A stretch of DNA of 64,000 nucleotides from NCBI RefSeq assembly GCF_007992435.1, contig NZ_BKAG01000014.1, positions 1 to 64,000 of the forward strand, given 5' to 3'. Position numbers and translations under genes: made by a program. Below are positions 53,525-59,917 of this stretch, piece after piece. The notes below the pieces were generated by a model. The model was not told where the DNA came from and made no database searches. It saw only the letters and a list, made by a program, of their open reading frames with translations. The first letter of the stretch is position 1. Each line of letters begins with the position of its first letter. Source of the DNA: Prosthecobacter gellanilyticus. GTDB lineage: Bacteria > Verrucomicrobiota > Verrucomicrobiia > Verrucomicrobiales > Verrucomicrobiaceae.

Positions 53525-54415
53525 ATGGATGCTAAGATCATCGTCTATGGCTTCTGCCTGTTTGCCATCATCGCTGGAACTGGATTCTGGCGCTATACCA
53601 TGGGCATCGACGAAGCCGAAAAAGATATGCTGCTGGCCCGCTCCCAGGTCAATACGGTGGAAGACAGTGTCAAATCCACCAAGGGATGGCTGGAAGCGCG
53701 CAAAGAGGCTGCCGCTCTGATGGCAGCCGCCAAGGTCATCGAAGGTGACAACGAGCAGATCAAGACGGAGATCAAGCAACTGCAGGAGAAACGCAAAGAC
53801 GTTTCCAAGGTCTTCGTGTCGTCGATCGAACGCGCCCGCAATGAAATGAACGGCAAAGTGCTGGCCGAGATCACCCTGACAACCGGTGTAAAACTCCGGA
53901 ATGCCAAGATCCAGTCCCTGGACCAGGAGATCACCGTCTTCCAACATTCTGAAGGGGTTTCCAAAGTCCCGACAGCGAGTCTTCCTGCAGATTTTCAAGA
54001 TCGCCTGCGTTATGGCTTCACGCCTGGAGGCGGTGAGCCCAGCTCCAGCAGCACACCGCGTGCCACCGGCAGCAGCTCAAGCCTCTCCACTTCGGTGAGC
54101 GACCGGCTGGCACGTGCAGGAATGAACGTGCCCCAGACACCTGAACCTTCGGAAACACCTGTCGTGGCAAGCCAGCCTGCAGCAGCTCCTGCCACCACGC
54201 CGGTGACCGGGCAGCGAGAGTCTTTGGGCCGTGTTTACACTCCAGGCAAAGGCTGGGAAAGAACAGGAGCGGGTGGCAACATCGCTCCACCATCTCTGAG
54301 CAGCAGCACGACGGGCATGCCAACCAAGCCTTCGGATGCCGTTTCCAAAGTCAAAAAGAGGTCGGAGATGCCGAACATGAATAACGTGAACACGAACACG
54401 CGCACGGGTTTCTAA
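53525..54415 (+). CDS. Membrane-anchored coiled-coil protein, paralogue 1
   Basis: The 296-residue product has one N-terminal hydrophobic anchor (IIVYGFCLFAIIAGTGFW), a coiled coil at about 28-105 (KVIEGDNEQIKTEIKQLQEK), and a small beta domain at about 110-160 with the conserved block ITLTTGVKLRNAKIQSLDQE and TVFQHSEGVSKVP, resembling the SHD1/Sm-like modules elsewhere in the window. The rest is Ser/Thr/Pro-rich and probably disordered, ending with a GRVYTPGKGWERTG motif shared with the next gene. It is about 50% alike to that gene over the first 155 residues by eye. Topology is probably N-in with the rest periplasmic. Confidence 0.75.
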   Translation: MDAKIIVYGFCLFAIIAGTGFWRYTMGIDEAEKDMLLARSQVNTVEDSVKSTKGWLEARKEAAALMAAAKVIEGDNEQIKTEIKQLQEKRKDVSKVFVSSIERARNEMNGKVLAEITLTTGVKLRNAKIQSLDQEITVFQHSEGVSKVPTASLPADFQDRLRYGFTPGGGEPSSSSTPRATGSSSSLSTSVSDRLARAGMNVPQTPEPSETPVVASQPAAAPATTPVTGQRESLGRVYTPGKGWERTGAGGNIAPPSLSSSTTGMPTKPSDAVSKVKKRSEMPNMNNVNTNTRTGF

Positions 54416-54452
54416 TCCGCTCGCACGTTCACATCTCTTCCCCACTCCCCCC

Positions 54453-55292
54453 ATGGACGGAAAAATCTTTGCCTACGGCCTCTGCCTGCTCGCCATCATT
54501 GTCGGGACCAGTTTTTGGACCTACACGATGGACATCGACGAGGCGCACAAGAATGTGGAACTCGCCCGGCAGCAATTGTCTGCGGTGGAGGATGGCATCA
54601 AGCATGGCCAGGCCTGGATCGTGGCACGCAAAGAGGCATCCGCCCAGATCTCCGCAGCAGGCATCATCGAACAGCAGAACCAGAAGCTGAGAGATGAAAT
54701 CGCGGTGCTCAAGCAGCAGCGCGTGGATGTGGCGAAGGTCTTTCTGGGCAGCATCGAGCGGGCCCGTGGGGACCTGCTGGGCCGGGTGATGGCCGAGGTG
54801 ACTCTGGCCACTGGCACGACCCTGAAACAGGCGAGCATCCAATCCATCGATCCTGAGATCACTGTCTTTCAACACTCGGAAGGGGTGTCCAAGGTCCCCA
54901 CCACCATCCTGCCGTCCACCTTGCTGGACCGGCTGCGCTTTGGCTATCAGCCCGAAGGCGTGGCAATCAGCCCGTCAGTCGTCGAGAGCACCAGCAGCAG
55001 CGGTTCTTCAGGCAACACTATCTATTCCCGCCCCACAGCCACCAGGATTGACACCTCGGCCAGTGATTCGCTGACACGCCTGGGCATGAACTCGACCATC
55101 CTGACCAACGATCAGAAAAAGAAGAAGGCCCTGCCGCCGCCTCGTGATCCCAACCGCATCAAAGTGGAAGGTGATCCTGCTCTCTGGAAGAACGTGGAGC
55201 GGACTTCCATTGGACGCGCCTACATCCCCGGCCAAGGCTGGCTCAAGGTGGGTGCGGACGGACCGATCCCTGGTTCGGCGAGAAGCCCGTAG
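54453..55292 (+). CDS. Membrane-anchored coiled-coil protein, paralogue 2
   Basis: The 279-residue product is a tandem paralogue of the gene at 53525. It has the N-terminal anchor IFAYGLCLLAIIVGTSFW, a coiled coil (EQQNQKLRDEIAVLKQQR), the same beta block VTLATGTTLKQASIQSIDPE with TVFQHSEGVSKVP, and a shared end motif GRAYIPGQGWLKVG. The middle linker differs from that of paralogue 1 and contains a basic patch (DQKKKKALPPP). Conservation of both ends but not of the linker suggests the two ends do the work. It starts 37 bp after paralogue 1 and its end abuts the convergent PfkB gene with a 1-bp gap. Confidence 0.75.
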   Translation: MDGKIFAYGLCLLAIIVGTSFWTYTMDIDEAHKNVELARQQLSAVEDGIKHGQAWIVARKEASAQISAAGIIEQQNQKLRDEIAVLKQQRVDVAKVFLGSIERARGDLLGRVMAEVTLATGTTLKQASIQSIDPEITVFQHSEGVSKVPTTILPSTLLDRLRFGYQPEGVAISPSVVESTSSSGSSGNTIYSRPTATRIDTSASDSLTRLGMNSTILTNDQKKKKALPPPRDPNRIKVEGDPALWKNVERTSIGRAYIPGQGWLKVGADGPIPGSARSP

Positions 55293-55293
55293 C

Positions 55294-56196
55294 TCACGAT
55301 CCCGGTTGCGGGTGGCATACGAACCTGCCGCCAAGGCCTGACGCGTTTTGAGCGGCCAGTCTTGAGGCAAACTCCATGCAGCGAGACAGATCCCAGCCGG
55401 ACAGCCAGCCGTGCAGGAAAGCTCCGTGGTAAACGTCTCCGCAGCCTGTGGTGTCCACAACCCTGGAGACGGGATGGGCGGGCTGGTGGATGATCTCCCC
55501 TGCCCCGGTCCAGCCATAGCTGCCGCGAATGCCATCCGTGATGACAACGAGTCTGGCGGGAGCCGCCATGAGGGCATGCATCACCGCCTTCAAATCCTTG
55601 AGGCCGGTGTATCGTTCAGCGAACTCACGGGAGACAATGCGCAGATGACTGGCCTCCACAAGCTCACGAATGGAATCACGGTATCTCCCCGCGCCGCCAT
55701 CCCATGAGATGACACCTCCGACCGCCTGCATGAGATGAACGGCCTCACGCGCCAGGTTCTCATGCCGGCCATTGAGGTGCAGAAGACGGGCGGACTGCAG
55801 GCCTTGAACAAGTTCTTCCGTCAGAACGGGCTCGCCTGCGGAACATGGCAGAAAGGTGATCTGCCGAGCGCCATCGGGCTCACGAACGAGCACCACCGCC
55901 TGGGTGGTGGTGGCTGCGGGAGAGCGCTGCACCCAAGCCGTGTGGACACCGAGCCGATCCAATTCCTCCGTGACCGCAAAGCCTGCCACATCGTCCCCAC
56001 AGATATCCACAAGGGCTGTTTTGCTGCCCAGCCAGGCCAGAACGACGAGTGCTGTGGCGACAGGCCCTCCACCCATGGTGACATGATCCAGGGCTTGGTG
56101 AACCCCTTCAGTGGCCTGGAAATCTGGGACAAGCCAGAGATCATCCAAGGTGGCGGCGCCGACACCGATGACATCCCACAGGAAGCTGGCACTCAT
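55294..56196 (-). CDS. PfkB-family carbohydrate kinase
   Basis: The 300-residue product belongs to the ribokinase/PfkB family. It begins FLWDVIGVGAATLDDLWLVPD, has the N-terminal GGGPVATALVVLAWLG that binds substrate, and ends with the PfkB signature DTTGCGDVYHGAFLHG, whose Asp254 is the catalytic base. The KTALVDICGDDVAG segment fits family members. Sugar specificity (ribose, fructose, adenosine and so on) cannot be told from this. The start is taken at ATG 56196, with ATG 56211 a second option; a longer open frame upstream is not supported. No sugar-use genes are adjacent. Confidence 0.9.
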   Translation of the reverse strand: MSASFLWDVIGVGAATLDDLWLVPDFQATEGVHQALDHVTMGGGPVATALVVLAWLGSKTALVDICGDDVAGFAVTEELDRLGVHTAWVQRSPAATTTQAVVLVREPDGARQITFLPCSAGEPVLTEELVQGLQSARLLHLNGRHENLAREAVHLMQAVGGVISWDGGAGRYRDSIRELVEASHLRIVSREFAERYTGLKDLKAVMHALMAAPARLVVITDGIRGSYGWTGAGEIIHQPAHPVSRVVDTTGCGDVYHGAFLHGWLSGWDLSRCMEFASRLAAQNASGLGGRFVCHPQPGS

Positions 56197-56414
56197 GTCA
56201 TTTCCCGCCATGAGATGAGGTGTGGTGAAGGGTGGCTCGAGATCGAAGCAGGCATGCAACATGCCCATGTCTCTTGGGAATCCCTGGCGTCGGCATTACC
56301 GTCATGCCTGAAAAGCAAACTGCCTGCCATCGGGAAGACAGCAGGCAGATCACAGATTGAGGTTCTCTCATCTCGTCACCAAGACGGAGAGCGGACGCGA
56401 AGAGCCGGAGGTGC

Positions 56415-56501
56415 TTAGAAACCAGCCCCGCCGCTTTTGGCGAGGAAGTTCAGAGCCAGGGCGGCAACAGCGAGGACGAAAACCAGAAGGGCGATAGGCA
56501 T
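56415..56501 (-). CDS. 28-residue predicted membrane peptide
   Basis: An ATG at 56501 opens a 28-codon frame ending TAA at 56415. The peptide starts MPIALLVFVLAVAALALNFLA and ends KSGGAGF, a single hydrophobic helix with a short glycine-rich tail. It lies in the gap between the PfkB kinase and the proline-rich membrane protein, 55 bp downstream of the latter on the same strand. The composition is strongly that of a membrane peptide. No ribosome-binding site is obvious, so a chance frame remains possible. Confidence 0.5.
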   Translation of the reverse strand: MPIALLVFVLAVAALALNFLAKSGGAGF

Positions 56502-56556
56502 GGGGGTCGGCTATTAGAGGAAAGGTGAAGACAAGGGTTTCAATCAGTCACCAGAA

Positions 56557-57513
56557 TCACTGGGGAACCTGAGGCAGATATTTGCCGAAGTCATTGCTCC
56601 AGGAGTGATCTTCGTTCAGGCGCTCCCACTTGGCCGGGCTGGCGGACGGAACCATGATTGGAGAGGCTTCGCTGGAGGAAACTCGGTCGCTGCCGAACAT
56701 CTGGACGGCCAGAAGCACGGCGGAGAGGAGCAGGCAGACCACGGAGAGAGGTACCAAACCTTCCTCGGGATCCTTCTCCTCGTTGTAGAACTGCTCGGAG
56801 TCCTGGCCAGCAGTGCGCTTCACCGGAGCGCTCGGAGGAGCGGAGATGCTGGGACGAGCCATGGGCTGCGTCTGCTGAAGCTTGACGGTCGCCTTGGGCA
56901 GACCACCTGCGGCGGGAGCCCCGCCAGGAGCGCTGACCATGGGGCCGGTGCCAGAGCCAGGAGCTCCCGGAGTGCGGGGAGCTGCGGGCATGGGCTTCAG
57001 AGGCACAGTCTTGGCGATCTGGCTGGTGGCAGCGCCGGTCTCGACCTTCGGAGCGCCTGGAGCGGTCGGAGCACCTGGAGGACGCGGGGCGGAAGGAGGG
57101 GATGGGGGTGCCATGGGCACCGTGGCAGCCGGAGGTGGCGGAGCACCTGGGCGGGCTGGGGGCGGCATGGGCGCGCTCGGGGCCGGAGGAGCGGAAGGGG
57201 CCACGGGTGGTGGCAGCTTCACCGGGGAGGAAGCGGACTTCGGAGCCGGAGGTGGCAGCGGAGCGGAAGGAAGCTGGATCGGAGCCGTGGCCTTCTTCGG
57301 CGTCACGGAAGGAGCCGGCAGCACGTTGGACGTGGGGACGGGCACGCTGGAGGTGACGGGATTCACCGGAGACGTGGCTTCGCGAGGCTGCACAGCACCT
57401 TCACCGGGACGGGAGCGCAGAGTGATGCGGACCGTTTCCTTCTTGAGCGGGACGGCAGAAGTCTTCGGCGTGCTCGGAGGCGGTGGCGTTGGCAGATTTT
57501 CGGATTCGCTCAT
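56557..57513 (-). CDS. Proline/alanine-rich protein with a C-terminal membrane anchor
   Basis: The 318-residue product is about 80% low-complexity Pro/Ala/Val sequence (residues 1-230), then an acidic stretch (EQFYNEEKDPEEG), a single transmembrane helix (LVPLSVVCLLLSAVLLAVQMF near residue 262) and a C-terminal about 35-residue soluble tail ending WSNDFGKYLPQVPQ. The disordered part repeats a short pattern K-x-[TS]-[VAS]-x-[IVL]-x-[LP], for example KKETVRITLR, KKATAPIQLP, IAKTVPLKP and PKATVKLQQ. The long region is probably cytoplasmic and the tail periplasmic, with the repeats as docking motifs. No family was recognised. The DNA is GC-rich and repeat-like but the frame is intact. Confidence 0.7.
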   Translation of the reverse strand: MSESENLPTPPPPSTPKTSAVPLKKETVRITLRSRPGEGAVQPREATSPVNPVTSSVPVPTSNVLPAPSVTPKKATAPIQLPSAPLPPPAPKSASSPVKLPPPVAPSAPPAPSAPMPPPARPGAPPPPAATVPMAPPSPPSAPRPPGAPTAPGAPKVETGAATSQIAKTVPLKPMPAAPRTPGAPGSGTGPMVSAPGGAPAAGGLPKATVKLQQTQPMARPSISAPPSAPVKRTAGQDSEQFYNEEKDPEEGLVPLSVVCLLLSAVLLAVQMFGSDRVSSSEASPIMVPSASPAKWERLNEDHSWSNDFGKYLPQVPQ

Positions 57514-57849
57514 GGGGGAAATGGGAGGGAAATTATCAGAAATAATTCTTTAGCGGGAATGGGCCTCTAAGGTCAATCCACTTTTCCTGGAAGGGGCTGA
57601 TTTTCGTGAGGGTTTTCATTCAATCACTCCCACCATAAAAACAGTCAGGGCGGACCACTCGGTCCGCCCTGATCTTGTTTCGAAGGTTACCAACAGCCAG
57701 GAGGATCACCACGAAGAAATTTTTGGCAGGAAGGGGGCCGCGAGGCGCTTCCGTTACCTGGGTGCATTCTGCCACATCTGGACATGAATGCGTCAGGCGA
57801 TGGTGATGACGTTGTAAGGGGATTGTCACTCACGGCGGGTTTTCGCAAA
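57514..57849. other. 336-bp intergenic region with terminator, no gene found
   Basis: This gap lies between the proline-rich gene and the PH-domain gene, both on the minus strand. It holds one clear hairpin (57646-57671, listed separately) and the putative promoter of the proline-rich gene; AT-rich sequence at 57530-57560 is a likely place, though no -35/-10 pair could be assigned. Short open frames on either strand look random. Confidence 0.4.
57634..57671 (-). terminator. Rho-independent terminator of the ATPase/TOPRIM/PH-domain cassette
   Basis: An 11-bp perfect stem (57646-57656 with 57661-57671) with a 4-nt loop is followed on the minus strand by ACTGTTTTTATGG, a T tract. It lies 178 bp downstream of the PH-domain gene, which ends the ATPase/TOPRIM cassette, and separates it from the proline-rich gene. 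Confidence 0.8.
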
Positions 57850-58320
57850 CTAGAGAGGAGAACGCTGTGCTTGCAGGGCAGAGATCAAAGCCTGGGGATC
57901 CTCCACACTCAGGAGGACCGTGTAACCCTCGGTCGTTGGGATTCGTGCGACCCGAGTCCGGTCCGTGACATAAAGCAGGCCTTTTTGTCCATTGCGCAGC
58001 TTGAACCAACCGGCTGAATAACCGGGCAATCCGGTGCCCATGGTGCGCCACTTCGGCTGATGATCCTTGTCCGTGTTGAGGTTGGTGACCGTCGCTTGAT
58101 CGAGCACGAGCGACTTGAGCGGAATGGTCCTGCTGTAGAGATCCCCCTGAACCCGCAGGCCTTCACTGGAAACCGTAAAGCGCGCATGCTGCATGGACCA
58201 GGCCAGCCAACCCATCAGCAGGAGTGCCCCGAGCAGCACAAGGCCGATGATGGCGAAGAACCAGAGCGATTTGCTGGCCGCAGGAATCATGGGGAAAACG
58301 GTGGAGGCGCTCATGTCCAT
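57850..58320 (-). CDS. Bacterial PH-domain membrane protein
   Basis: The 156-residue product has one N-terminal membrane helix (LWFFAIIGLVLLGALLLMGWLAW) followed by a bacterial PH-like domain: ARFTVSSEGLRVQGDLYSRT, LDQATVTNL, PKWRTMGTGLPGYSAGWFKL and ARIPTTEGYTVLLSVEDPQAL. This group (bPH_5-like) is common, and its members are usually of unknown role; the domain may bind proteins or ligands at the membrane face. It starts 3 bp after the TOPRIM-like gene on the same strand, so it is likely co-transcribed with the ATPase cassette. Start choice: ATG 58320; ATG 58314 is also possible. Confidence 0.85.
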   Translation of the reverse strand: MDMSASTVFPMIPAASKSLWFFAIIGLVLLGALLLMGWLAWSMQHARFTVSSEGLRVQGDLYSRTIPLKSLVLDQATVTNLNTDKDHQPKWRTMGTGLPGYSAGWFKLRNGQKGLLYVTDRTRVARIPTTEGYTVLLSVEDPQALISALQAQRSPL

Positions 58321-58323
58321 TTG

Positions 58324-58794
58324 TTAGGGGAGTTGAAGCCATTCGGCCAGCTTAGCTAGGTGGAGACTTCCCGCTTTGCGGCAGGCTTGCAGGTAGGCGA
58401 TGAGATGCTGGCGATGTTTTTTGGCTTCTTGATGAAGACCGGTGTGCTTCTCGGGAAGGCGATGATCCGTGGGCTTGATACCTACCACTGGTCCAATTCG
58501 GTAGAGCCAAGGTTCAAGATCTGGCTGAATCTCAATCAGATGCTTGCCCTCGCTTGGATGTTTGAAGAGCACAAGGCCGAGACTCGCGTTCCTCTCCACG
58601 ACTCTGTATTCGCGCAGATAAGGTGGATTTGGCTGTCCAGGATCCTGATCAATTAAACCAAAGTCCTCAGCTCGAATGGAGTTGGAGAGACCTTTGGACA
58701 CTCGCCCCTTGCCCGAGTGATGAAGGATCTGGCGAATGGGCTTCCCCAACGCCAGCATCAAAGCTTCATCGTTGTCGCATTCGAGGTGAATCAT
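58324..58794 (-). CDS. Small TOPRIM-like protein, partner of the upstream ATPase
   Basis: The 156-residue product has a TOPRIM-type pattern: an acidic strand MIHLECDNDEALMLAL with Glu5, a later GLIDQDPG with the DxD pair Asp49/Asp51, and a helical remainder (LPEKHTGLHQEAKKHRQHL). TOPRIM domains coordinate magnesium for DNA cleavage in OLD-family nucleases, where they are fused to an ATPase. Here the domain is a separate gene overlapping the ATPase stop by four bases (ATGA). I recall similar small proteins beside ATPases in other genomes but cannot name a family. If active, it would be the nuclease arm of a two-part defence-like system. The catalytic call is inference. Confidence 0.68.
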   Translation of the reverse strand: MIHLECDNDEALMLALGKPIRQILHHSGKGRVSKGLSNSIRAEDFGLIDQDPGQPNPPYLREYRVVERNASLGLVLFKHPSEGKHLIEIQPDLEPWLYRIGPVVGIKPTDHRLPEKHTGLHQEAKKHRQHLIAYLQACRKAGSLHLAKLAEWLQLP

Positions 58795-59777
58795 TTCACT
58801 TCAGGCAGGAGCCGGTCGAAATTGAAGAACGCATCCATGCTCCACTCTTTGATCTGGTCGATCTGCTCCTGATCGAGCGGATAAGTCTTGGTCTCGAAGT
58901 TCTCCATGCGACAGAGGATGACACTAAGGTCATTCGCTGGAGTCTTGGAGAGGAGCGAATCCAGCATGTAGGGACTGTGCGTCGTCAGGAAAAACTGGTT
59001 GCCACGATCATCGAGTGCGATGCGCTCGGCGAGAGTTTTGGTGTAAGGCGGGAAGGAGTGGGCTTCGGGCTCGTCGAATACCAGCACATGTTCACTGCTG
59101 GTGTCTAACGCCAAGGAATAAAACACCATGCGGCGCAATGTCTCCGAGCATGAATGATAAGGTAATGAAATGAGAAAATCATCGACCTGCTTCGCGAGAG
59201 CAATCCTTCTTTCTGACACGTCTACATTGAGTTTAAATCCAGAACTCTGGAAAAATCGAGAAGCTGTAGACCGAGCCTCTTTGCTCGAATACAGCAAATC
59301 AAATAGATTGTCGCCAAAGGGAGGAGCTAGAAAACGAAGCTGGGATGCGTCAAACGTGAGTAGGTTCTTGAAAAGATAGTAACGAACTATGTCTGGAAAT
59401 CGCTGGTCATTCAAACCGATTGTCTCCGGAATCACGTTCAGCTCCTTTGACATTCGATATGCTTGATGACCGCTTCCAACTGCTTGATTCAGGACGGCAA
59501 CCACCTCCTCGGCTTCAAACTTCAAAAAAAGAGGGGATTCGTTCAACGTGACCACCAAACGCCCTGTAATATCTTGATCCCAAAACAAGTCGGCCACTGC
59601 TGAAACGCGCAAAGCCTCTCGAAAATGAGCTAATACTCCCTTGGAACGCATCCCAAGTGCTTCCAAAATATTCGTCTTCCCCGCATTCGGTTCACCAATG
59701 AAAACATTCACCCGACGACAATCGAGATCGAGTTCGCGGATGGATTTGAAGTTTCGGATGGAGAGCTTGTTAATCAT
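58791..59777 (-). CDS. SMC/OLD-type ATPase (AAA_15/AAA_21 class)
   Basis: The 328-residue product starts at ATG 59777 (MINKLSIRNFKSIREL), the usual start of ABC-type ATPases related to RecF/SMC and OLD nucleases; a longer frame upstream is unsupported. Walker A is GEPNAGKTN (residues 28-36). The middle segment replaces the coiled coil with about 150 residues. The signature-like SETLRRMVFYSL, Walker B VLVFDEPEAHS near 240 and the H-loop TTHSPYML follow. Such ATPases often pair with a nuclease. Bases 59221-59340 have about 43% GC by hand count against about 68% in a 60-base line of aconitase, suggesting horizontal transfer. It ends overlapping the small TOPRIM-like gene. Confidence 0.88.
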   Translation of the reverse strand: MINKLSIRNFKSIRELDLDCRRVNVFIGEPNAGKTNILEALGMRSKGVLAHFREALRVSAVADLFWDQDITGRLVVTLNESPLFLKFEAEEVVAVLNQAVGSGHQAYRMSKELNVIPETIGLNDQRFPDIVRYYLFKNLLTFDASQLRFLAPPFGDNLFDLLYSSKEARSTASRFFQSSGFKLNVDVSERRIALAKQVDDFLISLPYHSCSETLRRMVFYSLALDTSSEHVLVFDEPEAHSFPPYTKTLAERIALDDRGNQFFLTTHSPYMLDSLLSKTPANDLSVILCRMENFETKTYPLDQEQIDQIKEWSMDAFFNFDRLLPEVK

Positions 59778-59822
59778 GTAGACCTCGCCGTGGACGGTTT
59801 GGGAACGTTGGAGGAAACAGTA

Positions 59823-59875
59823 ACGCCCCAAGGGCCATGTCGGCAAGAGGTTTGCCGAGGAGCCGCTTGGGGCGT
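59823..59875. repeat. Nested stem-loop element between aconitase and the ATPase cassette
   Basis: An outer 10-bp perfect inverted repeat (59823-59832 with 59866-59875) encloses an inner 7-bp stem (59840-59846 with 59852-59858). It lies 46 bp upstream of the ATPase ATG. It could be a REP-like element or a structured leader of the cassette. No second copy was seen in the window. Confidence 0.55.
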
Positions 59876-59885
59876 GACGTTGATG

Positions 59886-59909
59886 AAAACGAACTGGAAA
59901 GTTCGTTTT
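59886..59909 (-). terminator. Rho-independent terminator of aconitase
   Basis: A 10-bp perfect stem (59886-59895 with 59900-59909) with a 4-nt loop ends in four A and four T at its base, giving a short T run on the minus strand after the aconitase stop at 59918. It is AT-rich and may also act on the other strand. Confidence 0.7.
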
Positions 59910-59917
59910 ACGGATGG

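Noticed and set aside
57620..57829. 69-codon minus-strand frame in the terminator region
   Set aside because: It includes the terminator stem and has no coding signature.
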